Below, piece by piece: positions 31,863 through 40,149 of a stretch of 42,853 bases of DNA (the stretch's first letter is position 1; every line of letters begins with the position of its first letter). This DNA comes from a virus. The position numbers and the translations under genes are program-made. The stretch is taken from positions 1 through 42,853 of IMG/VR virus record IMGVR_UViG_3300021371_000036; one strand, written 5' to 3'. Below the pieces are notes generated by a model. It had not been told where the DNA came from, made no database searches, and saw only the letters and a program-made list of their open reading frames with translations.

Positions 31863-33443
31863 TTATTTGCTTTTCTGCAAGTTGGTTTTTGCAGTTATCC
31901 AATCATCTAAGTTATTTATGTTGGAATAATCCATTCCTTTTACCCATGGGCCACCCCTTGTATAATGGATACCATGATAATCCCATTTCTCATCGGGGTC
32001 ATCATACCCTTCAGTAAAGACATACTTTTCGGGTATTTTACTAATCTTATCAGTCCATTCAAACTGGTGTAATTGTTTTCCAGTCCAAGTGTTTACTACT
32101 TCGGGTGTTAATTTCTTACAGTCTTCATGTCCATTATTAAACACCATAAGACTTGACCATAGTTTTTTAGGATAATCTATATTAACCTCACCATTAAACT
32201 TAGTTTCATCGTGTTCTATTTGTTTGTATTGAATACATGCAACTGCATCATCTAAATTCAAATAATAGAATAAAGGTAGTATAGATTTTCTCCATATGAA
32301 ATCATTATCCATAAAGATACTATAACCTTCATAATTTTCTAAATGTGGAATTAAGAATCTACTATAAGTGAATTCAGTAGATTGATTTGCATAATCTCTA
32401 TTATAATCGGGAAGTTTAGAAATGTCAAGAAACTTGATTTCAGGCTTCCACTCTGTTTCTTTAATTAGGAAACCTTGGTGTTGACTGGATAGATTTTTAA
32501 GTATTGAATCTTTACTGATTTCATGTAAGTCTCCGTGGTTACTATCATATCCGATGTAGATGTTTAGGGGTTTACCTTTTGCTTGAAGTGTTGCCTTTTT
32601 ACTATGTTCCCAAACTTCTTTTCTAAAATCTAAGGCCATTAAGTCATGATTGTATTCCATGTTTCCATTACATAATGTTACGGACATACTAAAATTATTA
32701 ACATTATCTTGTTTTTCTACTAGTTTATTTTTCCAGTATTCTAACACTTCGTCACAAGTCAAAGGTGGTGTATCAAAAATATCATGTATATCTGTTGCAA
32801 ATATTTCAAAACTTGGGTCTTCTAATTCTTCGAAAACTTTAGACCTAATAGAGCCTGGGTGTATTCTAAAACCAAATCTATCTTCAACTGTAAATGTTGT
32901 TCCTTGTATTGGGTGTCTCAATCCTTCTTCTTGTATACTTTGAATTAACCAATGTGCCTTTGCACTATGATAATACATAGAATTTAATGATACCTCTACA
33001 TGGTCTTCTCTCTGTTCTTCTGTTAGAGGTGTATAATCTCTGATATCTGCATATTCACCATCAGGAGTTTTGCAGTCCATATTTCCAACAGATTTACCAG
33101 TTCTTTCTTGGTCGGTATAGATATAAGGTAAATATTTGTGATAATGCATAGATTCCAATGCAGTTCCTTGGAATCCTATGAATGTTTTATTCTTACGTAA
33201 GTCTAAGATATCTCCCCACTTAATAATTTTTGTGGGTGGTATAATGTTCTCAAAGACATATTTGAATGATTTATAGACTTCACTATCTTTGTCTATATTC
33301 CGTATATCGTTAAATGCACCAAAGTGATAATCTTCTCTTTGATATAATTCGTGAATTTTTTCTTGTTTAGTTAGTTCCTTAAAGTCCCAATCTTCGGGTT
33401 TGAGTGTCTCTAAGACTTCGGTATAATATTTCAAATGTTTCAT
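31863..33443 (-). CDS. Fusion: ParB-like N-domain and GT8-like glycosyltransferase
   Basis: This is a 526-residue protein. Residues about 165-205 (HWLIQSIQEEGLRHPIQG and then FRIHPGSIRSKVF) resemble the ParB/sulfiredoxin-type fold with its HPG-x-x-R motif. Residues about 292-520 resemble a glycosyltransferase of the GT8 or related GT-A type: IYIGYDSN at the start, TYSRFLIPHLENYEGYSIF, and a DND (379-381) in FMDNDFIW that should bind the metal of a nucleotide-sugar. It may glycosylate phage fibres or host surface molecules. No signal peptide is seen. A CCTAAATA box lies 6 nt before the ATG. Confidence 0.72.
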   Translation of the reverse strand: MKHLKYYTEVLETLKPEDWDFKELTKQEKIHELYQREDYHFGAFNDIRNIDKDSEVYKSFKYVFENIIPPTKIIKWGDILDLRKNKTFIGFQGTALESMHYHKYLPYIYTDQERTGKSVGNMDCKTPDGEYADIRDYTPLTEEQREDHVEVSLNSMYYHSAKAHWLIQSIQEEGLRHPIQGTTFTVEDRFGFRIHPGSIRSKVFEELEDPSFEIFATDIHDIFDTPPLTCDEVLEYWKNKLVEKQDNVNNFSMSVTLCNGNMEYNHDLMALDFRKEVWEHSKKATLQAKGKPLNIYIGYDSNHGDLHEISKDSILKNLSSQHQGFLIKETEWKPEIKFLDISKLPDYNRDYANQSTEFTYSRFLIPHLENYEGYSIFMDNDFIWRKSILPLFYYLNLDDAVACIQYKQIEHDETKFNGEVNIDYPKKLWSSLMVFNNGHEDCKKLTPEVVNTWTGKQLHQFEWTDKISKIPEKYVFTEGYDDPDEKWDYHGIHYTRGGPWVKGMDYSNINNLDDWITAKTNLQKSK

Positions 33444-33449
33444 ACAATG

Positions 33450-33457
33450 TATTTAGG
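33450..33457 (-). promoter_or_regulatory. Late promoter variant (CTAAATA) before glycosyltransferase
   Basis: CCTAAATA on the minus strand lies 6 nt before the ATG at 33443 and directly after the terminator T run. CTAAATA is a late-promoter form reported for cyanophages. No ribosome binding site is seen. Confidence 0.5.
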
Positions 33458-33461
33458 ATAC

Positions 33462-33488
33462 AAAAAAGGGACTCGAAAGTCCCTTTTA
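33462..33488 (-). terminator. Rho-independent terminator with UUCG loop
   Basis: On the minus strand AAAAGGGACT-TTCG-AGTCCCTTTT forms a 10-bp stem closed by a UUCG tetraloop, then TT. It follows the stop of the repeat protein at 33507 by about 18 nt and separates fibre genes from the island. Confidence 0.85.
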
Positions 33489-33506
33489 AATTTGTTATTG
33501 AGTTTC

Positions 33507-34316
33507 TTATAACGCACCCACGTTCTTCGTACCATCTCCTGTTGGTAAGAAGTTACCACCTCCACTCTGATAGAAGTATACAACTGGGAGTCTGTAATTA
33601 TAGATTGACGGTGACCTTGCAATGTTAGGTTGTCTAGCATTTGCAATATAAGGTACACGATATGTAAACGGATTCCTTGCACTGTTAGGTTGTCTAGCAT
33701 TTGCAATATATGGAACTCTGTATGTGAATGGATTCCTTGCACTGTTAGGCTGTCTAATATTCGCAGGATATCTTGCACTGTATGTGAAAGGTGACTGTTT
33801 ATTACTAGGACTCTGAGCATTCGCAGGATACCTTGCATTGTATGTGAAAGGTGACTGTTTGTTTCTTATGTTAGGCTCTTGTGCAGATACAGGGTTTCTG
33901 TAAGTGAAAGGTGACCTATGTTGATAAGTGTTAGGTTGTCTAGCATTACTTGGGTTCTGATAAGTGAACGGTGACCTATGTTGATAAGTGTTAGGTTGTC
34001 TAGCATCACTTGGGTTCTGATAAGTGAACGGTGACCTATGTTGATACGTAGCAGGCTGTCTTGCTTGTGCAATATAAGGTTGTTGACCATTTGCAATATA
34101 AGGTTGTTGTGCATCTGCAATATAAGGATTCTGAGCATTTGCAATATAAGGATATGGAATTTGTGTTAATTCTTGTCCTGATGCATTATTCCACCCTGTA
34201 GGTGTTTTCACATAGATTTGGTCTACTGCATTCCAACCAGCAGGTGTTTTTACCCATGCACCTTGTGTTGCATTCCAACCTGTAGGTGTTTTGACTTTTT
34301 GATTTCCTGATGCCAT
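33507..34316 (-). CDS. Repeat-rich virion/fibre-associated protein A
   Basis: This 269-residue protein starts with three copies of a KTPTGWN/KTPAGWN motif (about 8-45). It then has octads of the type xPYIAxAx and some nine units built on SPFTY or NPFTY, with a spacing of about 20 residues, for example SPFTYQNPSDARQPNTYQHR. It is rich in Pro, Asn, Gln, Tyr and Arg, almost without acidic residues. The DNA shows near-identical 60-bp units (33900-34050). Likely an elongated fibre or adhesin component, since it is in the fibre cluster. An AGGAATAAG site precedes the ATG. A paralogue lies directly upstream. Confidence 0.7.
   Translation of the reverse strand: MASGNQKVKTPTGWNATQGAWVKTPAGWNAVDQIYVKTPTGWNNASGQELTQIPYPYIANAQNPYIADAQQPYIANGQQPYIAQARQPATYQHRSPFTYQNPSDARQPNTYQHRSPFTYQNPSNARQPNTYQHRSPFTYRNPVSAQEPNIRNKQSPFTYNARYPANAQSPSNKQSPFTYSARYPANIRQPNSARNPFTYRVPYIANARQPNSARNPFTYRVPYIANARQPNIARSPSIYNYRLPVVYFYQSGGGNFLPTGDGTKNVGAL
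33600..34150 (-). repeat. 60-bp tandem repeats encoding PFTY units (gene A)
   Basis: Repeated blocks of about 60 bp, most alike at 33901-34050, code for SPFTYQNPS/DARQPNTYQHR-type units. Diverged copies and an octad xPYIAxAx series extend to about 34150. Near-identity in adjacent units suggests recent expansion. Confidence 0.8.
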
Positions 34317-34326
34317 TATCTTATTC

Positions 34327-34980
34327 CTATGTTATTGGTTGTGCAGGCCACTGTTGTGTTACTACTCCGTCCCATCTAGCTTCAGGAGTTCTACCTTGAG
34401 TTGCATATGTAGAAGGTTGTCTGTTCTGATACGTAAATGGTTGTCTGTTCTGATACGTAAATGGTTGTCTGTTCTGATACGTAAACGGTGTCTGACTGTT
34501 TCTAATATTAGGTTCTTGTGCATTCACTGGGTTTCTATAAGTGAAAGGTGTTTGACTGTTTCTAATATTAGGTTCTTGTCCGTTCACTGGGTTTCTATAA
34601 GTGAAAGGTGTTTGACTATTTCTAATATTAGGTTCTTGTGCAGATACAGGGTTTCTGTAAGTGAACGGTGACCTATATTGATAAATTACTGGTTGTCTTG
34701 CATTTGCAATATATGGAACCCTATATGTAAATGGGTTTCTATAAATTACTGGTTGTCTTGCATTCGCAATATAAGGCACCCTATATGTAAAGGGTGACTG
34801 GAATGTAAATGGTTGTTGAGCATTCGCAGGATACCTTGCACTGTATGTAAACGGTGACTGAAAAGTATATGGTTGCTGAGCACTTGCTGGGTATCTGGCA
34901 TTATAGGTGAACGGGGTTTGACTGTTCACAGCTGTTTGAGCACTACCCGAATTTGGTTGCTGAAAGAATCCTGTTGCCAT
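34327..34980 (-). CDS. Repeat-rich virion/fibre-associated protein B
   Basis: This is a 217-residue paralogue of protein A: SPFTYSARYPANAQQPFTFQ, NPFTYRVPYIANARQPV, TPFTYRNPVNAQEPNIRNSQ and three QPFTYQNR units in series. It lacks the KTPTGWN block and starts MATGFFQQPNSGSAQ instead, ending with TQQWPAQPIT. Basic and almost free of acidic residues. It follows a late promoter with a mini-frame in its leader and a GGAG site. Fibre-associated role is inferred from position and composition. Confidence 0.7.
   Translation of the reverse strand: MATGFFQQPNSGSAQTAVNSQTPFTYNARYPASAQQPYTFQSPFTYSARYPANAQQPFTFQSPFTYRVPYIANARQPVIYRNPFTYRVPYIANARQPVIYQYRSPFTYRNPVSAQEPNIRNSQTPFTYRNPVNGQEPNIRNSQTPFTYRNPVNAQEPNIRNSQTPFTYQNRQPFTYQNRQPFTYQNRQPSTYATQGRTPEARWDGVVTQQWPAQPIT
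34400..34915 (-). repeat. PFTY repeats in gene B
   Basis: Three 27-bp copies of CAGAACAGACAACCATTTAC type near 34420-34485 are followed by 60-bp units at about 34495-34680 and further diverged ones to 34915. They share the PFTY core with gene A. Confidence 0.75.
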
Positions 34981-35006
34981 TTATATTATCTCCGTTAGCA
35001 TACTAT

Positions 35007-35014
35007 TATTTATG
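35007..35014 (-). promoter_or_regulatory. Late promoter variant before repeat protein B
   Basis: CATAAATA on the minus strand, then ATAGT and an ATG (35001-34999). That ATG opens a six-codon frame MLTEII whose TAA ends directly before the ATG of gene B at 34980, with GGAG inside it. Confidence 0.6.
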
Positions 35015-35035
35015 TGGTACAAACTTTACCCCGAA

Positions 35036-36715
35036 TTAGGAGTAAAGAATCCACAAATCACCAACTGCACCATCTCCACTTGAAGGAGCTGAGGTTGATT
35101 GATACATATTTCTTGCAGTTCCACCAGCATTCGTTGCATTAGTGATTGTTATCGCACCTGAGGCAATAGTTCCTAATGATACATTTGAACCACTTTCATA
35201 TTTTGTGTCCAATGCAGCTTGTAATCCATCAACATTTGCAATGATATGATTATGTGAATCATCTGCGATTGTTGCTGAGATTGAGATATCTGCAGAACCA
35301 TTGAATGAAGCAGAACCTGAAAGGTCTCCACCCAAACTAATTGTTCTTGCTGTCTCTAAGACTGTTGCTGAACCAGCATTTCCTGAAACTGTTCCTGTGA
35401 CATTACCAGTTAATGCACCTTCAAAAGTCGCTGCAACAAAAGTTTCTGAACCTACTGTCCATTTGTCATTTGTCTCGTCCCAAAGAAGAGTTTTAGCAGC
35501 AGAACCACCACGAGTTACACTGATACCAGTGTCTTCTGTTGGTGAACCTGAAGTGAAATTACTGTTTAATGCAATAATGTTATCTGCAAGTGAAATTGTT
35601 TCTGAGTTTACAGTTGTTGTAGTTCCTGAAACTGTTAAATCACCTGTGACTGCTAAAGAGTCATTAATTGTGACATTACCTGTTCCATTTCCTGTTAACA
35701 CTAAGTTAGTGTCTGTGCTTCTTGACTCTATTGCATCTACATCAATTGAGTTTGAGAATTGAATTGCATTTCCATCTGATGAAGATATAGCATTTGAAGC
35801 TTGTATCTGCATAGGTGCTTTAATTTGTATATTACCTGTTCCAGTTGCATCTAATTCGATATCACCCGAACCACCTGTTTGAAGTGATACGTTTTGGTCA
35901 TCGTCTGCAGAAATAGTAATTGTTCCTGAATTATCTGAAACCACTTGTTGTCCATTAACATATAATGAACCTGGCCCAACATAGATATCTCTCCATTGTT
36001 TTGAAGCAGAACCTAAGTCGTATGTTACGTCTGTAGTTGGAACAATATTTGCATCTACAGTTGCTAGTGAAGTCATCACCCTTGCATCTGTAAAATAGAG
36101 GTTTGTTGACCCCTCTGCAGTTTCGTCTGTTGTTTGTGCGTCAACATATGCTTTTACTGATTGTTGTGATGGGAGTTTAGTAGCACTATCAGATGACATA
36201 TTGTCTTCGTCAATTAATGCATTTGTTATTCTCGCATCTGCTCTTGCATCTGTATAATAAAGGTTTGAACTTCCTTCTGATAATGCATCTGTATCTGCAG
36301 CTGTGATTCTTGCGTCTGCTCTTGCATCTGTGTAATAAAGGTTTGAACTTCCTTCTGATAATGCATCTGTATCGAATGAAGAAAGACTTACAGTTATGTC
36401 TATTGCACCATCACCAGCATCATCGTATGCTACTGATAAACCTGTATGTGTCCCATTAGTGACTAAAGCACCACCAATGATATCTTGTATTTCTTCTTCT
36501 GTTTTACCTGTTGATGAGATTGTAATAGTATCAGCATCATCATCATAAGTTACGGTTGTTGAACCTGAACCTTGTATAATTGAACCGATTTTGTCTGCGA
36601 TTGCTTCTTGAACCGCGGCACCTACTCCACCTGCGGCAATATTACCACTGGAGTCGATTACCTCTACACCACCAATGGATAAACCATTTTTGATATTAAA
36701 ATTCTTTGCTGTCAT
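35036..36715 (-). CDS. Tail-fibre-like protein
   Basis: This 559-residue, Ser/Thr/Asp/Gly-rich beta-structural protein starts MTAKNFNIKNGLSIGGVEVI. It contains repeated LSEGSSNLYYTDARADARI (two near-identical copies plus a third diverged NLYFTDARV), DYTLGSASKQWRDIYVG-type signals, SGDIELDATGTGNIQIKA and a C-terminal ASSGDGAVGDLWILYS. The repeat pattern is shared by many long marine phage fibres. Receptor-binding or fibre-shaft function is likely. It starts with a shared base after the 86-residue gene (TAATG). Confidence 0.8.
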   Translation of the reverse strand: MTAKNFNIKNGLSIGGVEVIDSSGNIAAGGVGAAVQEAIADKIGSIIQGSGSTTVTYDDDADTITISSTGKTEEEIQDIIGGALVTNGTHTGLSVAYDDAGDGAIDITVSLSSFDTDALSEGSSNLYYTDARADARITAADTDALSEGSSNLYYTDARADARITNALIDEDNMSSDSATKLPSQQSVKAYVDAQTTDETAEGSTNLYFTDARVMTSLATVDANIVPTTDVTYDLGSASKQWRDIYVGPGSLYVNGQQVVSDNSGTITISADDDQNVSLQTGGSGDIELDATGTGNIQIKAPMQIQASNAISSSDGNAIQFSNSIDVDAIESRSTDTNLVLTGNGTGNVTINDSLAVTGDLTVSGTTTTVNSETISLADNIIALNSNFTSGSPTEDTGISVTRGGSAAKTLLWDETNDKWTVGSETFVAATFEGALTGNVTGTVSGNAGSATVLETARTISLGGDLSGSASFNGSADISISATIADDSHNHIIANVDGLQAALDTKYESGSNVSLGTIASGAITITNATNAGGTARNMYQSTSAPSSGDGAVGDLWILYS

Positions 36716-36975
36716 TAGAATGTTCCTCCATCTAATTGTGGTAATGATAATTCACCTGAAGATGAATTATAACTTAAATTTGTTTCACCCGATGCAAGTG
36801 ATATGGCACCTCTTGCAAGTGAGTTTGAAAAGTATTGATTCACTGACCCTTCTGCAAGGTTATCAGTATCTAATAAAGATAATGCAGTTGCAGCGAGTTT
36901 ACCAGCACTAGATATGATTTCAGTAGTTCCTACTGTTAAACCATACTCAATTACGAATGTATTTTGTGTTGCCAT
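36715..36975 (-). CDS. Short fibre-related protein
   Basis: This 86-residue protein starts MATQNTFVIEYGLTVGTTEI and ends SGELSLPQLDGGTF. It has LAEGSVNQYFSNSLARG, a diverged version of the NLYYTDAR repeat found in the larger fibre. The ending LPQLDGGTF resembles that of the large fibre at 41304 (DGGTF). It may be a fibre end piece or a remnant of a longer fibre. A late promoter and AGGAG site precede it. Confidence 0.65.
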   Translation of the reverse strand: MATQNTFVIEYGLTVGTTEIISSAGKLAATALSLLDTDNLAEGSVNQYFSNSLARGAISLASGETNLSYNSSSGELSLPQLDGGTF

Positions 36976-37011
36976 TGAGTGAAGTCTCCTAACTTTTGTA
37001 TTTTACTTGAA

Positions 37012-37019
37012 TATTTATA
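37012..37019 (-). promoter_or_regulatory. Late promoter before short fibre gene
   Basis: TATAAATA on the minus strand, 36 nt before the ATG at 36975, with AGGAGAC in the leader. The 121-bp gap to the next gene (36976-37096) otherwise holds only A-rich sequence. Confidence 0.75.
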
Positions 37020-37096
37020 AAGTCTTACTCCCTAAAAGAGAAAGAAACATACAATAATTGAAAAAAAGATTAAAAAAATTATGAAGACTCTAGTGT

Positions 37097-37387
37097 TTAA
37101 ATTCCTGCGTTCTCGTTTGCTGTTTTCTTAGCGTTCTTTACTGTTGTTGTCCAAACTGCTGTTGCTATACCTTGAACCTCTGCTGATTCACCTGATACAT
37201 CTGTATCTGTATGAGTCCAAGTATCGTCATCATTTTGTACAGAGCTTACACATTCTAATGCGTGTCTATGAAAAGACCTACTAAGCTCTACACCATCTTC
37301 TTTGATGACTGTAGCTGTTCTTACTTGTATAGTTTTGTAGTCTCCTACAACTTCTATTTTATCTTCTATTAATTCTTTTGTTATCAT
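37097..37387 (-). CDS. Small protein in fibre cluster, unknown
   Basis: This 96-residue protein starts MITKELIEDKIEVVGDYKTI, then SRSFHRHALECVSSVQND. As far as I recall, similar small proteins occur beside fibre genes of marine T4-like phages. Mixed alpha/beta with a His and Cys cluster; no domain name is known to me. A CAGGAG site precedes the ATG after a hairpin leader. Confidence 0.65.
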   Translation of the reverse strand: MITKELIEDKIEVVGDYKTIQVRTATVIKEDGVELSRSFHRHALECVSSVQNDDDTWTHTDTDVSGESAEVQGIATAVWTTTVKNAKKTANENAGI

Positions 37388-37402
37388 TTTTTCTCCTGTC
37401 CG

Positions 37403-37422
37403 TACCTAGAATCCACTAGGTA
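37403..37422. other. Hairpin in the leader of the 96-residue gene
   Basis: TACCTAG and CTAGGTA pair around six bases between the fibre stop at 37426 and the CAGGAG site. No T run follows, so it is more likely an mRNA stability or processing element than a terminator. Confidence 0.4.
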
Positions 37423-37425
37423 TAA

Positions 37426-39627
37426 TTAATTTGTAATATAATGTCCTGCTAAATGTATTTCTGTTCCTGTTTGCATTTGATTTGCTGAAGTATTGCTTCC
37501 TGTTGCAGAACTTCCAACATATATACTAACAAATGAACTGCCTGTTGGTATAAAACTAACAAAATCACCAATATTTGTTGAAACAGAATTATAAATAAAA
37601 GTAGTTGCTGTGCTTCGCGTAGATGCTGTAGGAGAAGTATTTGCTACAGTAAAGGGCAAATTCATATTTAACCTACCACTTGGGCTAGAAACACTTGCAA
37701 CATCAACACGATAATTAAAGAAAACTCTGTTACCTATTTTTGTATAGTAACCGACATTAAGACTGGATAAAGTGACAGTTCCACTTACAGAAGGCGTTGC
37801 TGTTACCGTAAAAGTACCTTCTTCATAATCGTCAAGTGTATTTGCTGCACCTGTACCTCCTATACCTATTCCTGCTCCAAAATTTACTTGACCACTATTT
37901 TTAATAGTCATAGCTGTATTTGAAGAATTTGCTAAAAAGTTCCAATTATCATTGTATGCTCTTATATAATGAGAACCTGAAGAATTTTCTAGTTTTATCT
38001 CAGGGCCGCTGCCTCCTCCTAATACGTGTAGCATTTCTGAAGGCGAATCTGTTCCAATTCCAACTTTGCCATCAGCATTGACATATAGACCTGTTCCAGT
38101 TGTAGGGTCAAAAACATTACCACTTGAACCAACGCCTATATATGCTGTATCTGAAGTTTTAAGCATTAATCCAAAATTAGCTGACAAAACATTGTGTCCA
38201 ACACTTATTGATGAATATTCATTTAAATTATTAATATCTGATTCAAATATAGCTAAACGATTACTTACCCCACTCGTTGAATTTACATGTAATGGAACAG
38301 CAGGAACAGAAGTTCCAATGCCAACATTGCCGCTGGTTCTTTCAATCGTAACTAAATCTGCATTTCCTGAGTAATCACGAATGTTCATGGCACTAGCAGT
38401 ATCAGTTGTCTGAATAGACATATAGGCTGATGAACCATCACCAATGATTAAATCTATTTTATCACTGCCACCATCAAATAAAACATTGCTTCCGTATGCT
38501 TCAAAAGCTCTTGTTCTATTTCCAAAAGTACCCATGTCTACAGTACCCGAAAATACAGGACTTGCTAATGGAGCTTTAAGTGCAATACTATTTGTTACTG
38601 TCGTACTAAAGTTTGCATCATCACCTAGTGCAGCTGCAAGTTCATTCAGAGTATCTAATGTTGCTGGTGCAGAATCAGTAATCGCTGCAACTACTGTGGA
38701 CTGTGTTGCATATCCGTTTGAAGAAAGATATGATTCAACATCTGAATCTGCATATTGTGTTATTGTACTACTAAATGTTGTTCCCGATAGACTCAATCCA
38801 GTTCCAGCACTATATGTTGTATCAGTATTTGAAACTGTATTTGTTATTACTCCAGTTGAACTGTTATATGAAATTCCAGTTCCAGCACTTATTGCACTTC
38901 TAGCGTCCGAGTCTGCATACATTGTAGGTTCTGAGTAAGATATAACACCCGTTGAACTGTTATATGCAAGATTTCCACTAACACTTATTGCACTTCTAGC
39001 GTCTGAATCAGTATATGTTGTATCGGAATCTGAATATGATATTACACCAGTTGAAGAATTATAAGATAAATCACCACTAACACTTATTGCACTTCTAGCG
39101 TCTGAATCAGTATATCCTGCTGGGATATCACCGAATGATAAAACACCACTTCCATTTGTTTTTAAAACTTGTCCGTTTGTTCCGTCTGAAGTAGGATAGG
39201 TGATAGAAGACCCTGTAAGGGCGTTGGTTGCAGTTAAAGTGGTTGCAGTTAAGTCACCCACCTGTAAGTCTGCAAGTGTATAACCTGTTCCACTAGTATT
39301 GACTGTAGTCGTTGGTTCTACTTCTAATCCATCAAATAACTTCCATGTTGAGTCTGATGCATCTCTAAAAAATCCAGTATACTCTGATGCATCATCACCC
39401 AATCCGTCATCATAGTTTCCGTAAATACCTATATCAAGTGTATCAGAAGATAAGTTTGCATTTGCAAGCTCTAACATTGAATCTTCCACCGAAGTTGTAG
39501 TGGAATTGACTGTTGTTTGGGTTCCGTTGACTGTTAGGTTGCCTGATACAGTGACGTTCCCGTCTACTTGTAAATCTGCATCGGTTTTTATACCTAAATC
39601 AGCACTGAATTTCGAATTAGTTGCCAT
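37426..39627 (-). CDS. Large tail-fibre protein
   Basis: This is a 733-residue protein. The N-terminal part has DLQVDGNVTVSGNLTVNGTQ and TTVNSTTTSVEDSMLELAN, followed by three or four copies of TDSDARSAISVSG with LSYNSSTGVISYS. The middle has two SGNVGIGT-type units (GNVGIGTSVPAVPLHVNST and GKVGIGTDSPSEMLHV), and the C-terminus starts DDYEEGTFTVTATPSVSG and ends GTEIHLAGHYITN, a known receptor-side domain in marine phage and prophage fibres. Probably a host-recognition fibre. Confidence 0.85.
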   Translation of the reverse strand: MATNSKFSADLGIKTDADLQVDGNVTVSGNLTVNGTQTTVNSTTTSVEDSMLELANANLSSDTLDIGIYGNYDDGLGDDASEYTGFFRDASDSTWKLFDGLEVEPTTTVNTSGTGYTLADLQVGDLTATTLTATNALTGSSITYPTSDGTNGQVLKTNGSGVLSFGDIPAGYTDSDARSAISVSGDLSYNSSTGVISYSDSDTTYTDSDARSAISVSGNLAYNSSTGVISYSEPTMYADSDARSAISAGTGISYNSSTGVITNTVSNTDTTYSAGTGLSLSGTTFSSTITQYADSDVESYLSSNGYATQSTVVAAITDSAPATLDTLNELAAALGDDANFSTTVTNSIALKAPLASPVFSGTVDMGTFGNRTRAFEAYGSNVLFDGGSDKIDLIIGDGSSAYMSIQTTDTASAMNIRDYSGNADLVTIERTSGNVGIGTSVPAVPLHVNSTSGVSNRLAIFESDINNLNEYSSISVGHNVLSANFGLMLKTSDTAYIGVGSSGNVFDPTTGTGLYVNADGKVGIGTDSPSEMLHVLGGGSGPEIKLENSSGSHYIRAYNDNWNFLANSSNTAMTIKNSGQVNFGAGIGIGGTGAANTLDDYEEGTFTVTATPSVSGTVTLSSLNVGYYTKIGNRVFFNYRVDVASVSSPSGRLNMNLPFTVANTSPTASTRSTATTFIYNSVSTNIGDFVSFIPTGSSFVSIYVGSSATGSNTSANQMQTGTEIHLAGHYITN

Positions 39628-39655
39628 AAAATACTCATTTATATTTGTCTAAATC

Positions 39656-39663
39656 TATTTATG
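39656..39663 (-). promoter_or_regulatory. Late promoter variant before large fibre
   Basis: CATAAATA on the minus strand, 28 nt before the ATG at 39627. A second TATAAAT-like stretch lies nearer the ATG. It follows the terminator at 39678-39708. Confidence 0.5.
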
Positions 39664-39677
39664 GTTTTTTTCAGGCC

Positions 39678-39708
39678 AAAAAAAAGGGGAACCGAAGTTC
39701 CCCTAAAA
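39678..39708 (-). terminator. Rho-independent terminator with UUCG loop
   Basis: On the minus strand AGGGGAAC-TTCG-GTTCCCCT is followed by a run of T. It follows the stop at 39728 by about 20 nt. Confidence 0.88.
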
Positions 39709-39727
39709 AGATTTTTTTAATTTAGAT

Positions 39728-40138
39728 TTAAGCGTCTACCACTGTTCTATCAAATTTGACGATTGTGCTATTTGCACTCGCAGGTGTTATTAACAACCTT
39801 ACATTGTCACCACTAATATCTGCATCAAAAGTTGCAAGATTAGTATCTTTCAATGTTCCATATGAAGTCATAGTCACTGTAGAACCATCGTGAACTAACA
39901 TAATTTCGGTTGAGTGGAAGTTTGTTCCCTCGTCCATTGCAATAACATATCTTGCAGCTCTATAACTTGCATGAGCAAATGTATCGAGTGCAACTTCTGT
40001 TGTTGCAGTGTATGTTGTTCCACCAGTCTTTTTATTCTTAGACTGTATGGCTTTACTTGTCACTATTTCGTCATTATCAACATCAAAAGTGATAGCACGG
40101 ATTAACTCAGCAATCTTAAAAGCATTTGTTTTAGCCAT
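39728..40138 (-). CDS. Virion/fibre protein with single ITPA-type domain
   Basis: This is a 136-residue protein. The C-terminal half (YVIAMDEGTNFHSTEIMLVH, then LATFDADISGDNVRLLITPA) parallels both copies of a domain in the upstream neighbour (40150-41271), which end RLLITPANT. The N-terminal part (FKIAELIRAITFDVDND) is different. It ends 20 nt before a terminator, so it closes the first visible fibre operon. Structural role is inferred. Confidence 0.7.
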   Translation of the reverse strand: MAKTNAFKIAELIRAITFDVDNDEIVTSKAIQSKNKKTGGTTYTATTEVALDTFAHASYRAARYVIAMDEGTNFHSTEIMLVHDGSTVTMTSYGTLKDTNLATFDADISGDNVRLLITPASANSTIVKFDRTVVDA

Positions 40139-40149
40139 TTCTTATCTCC

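Noticed and set aside
33440-33838. Minus-strand second frames in the PFTY genes
   Set aside because: Open because the 60-bp repeats lack stops in other frames; no start signals, and composition follows the repeats.
38066-38938. Long plus-strand open frames opposite fibre genes
   Set aside because: Shadows of repetitive Ser/Thr/Gly coding sequence; no ribosome binding site and no recognisable product.
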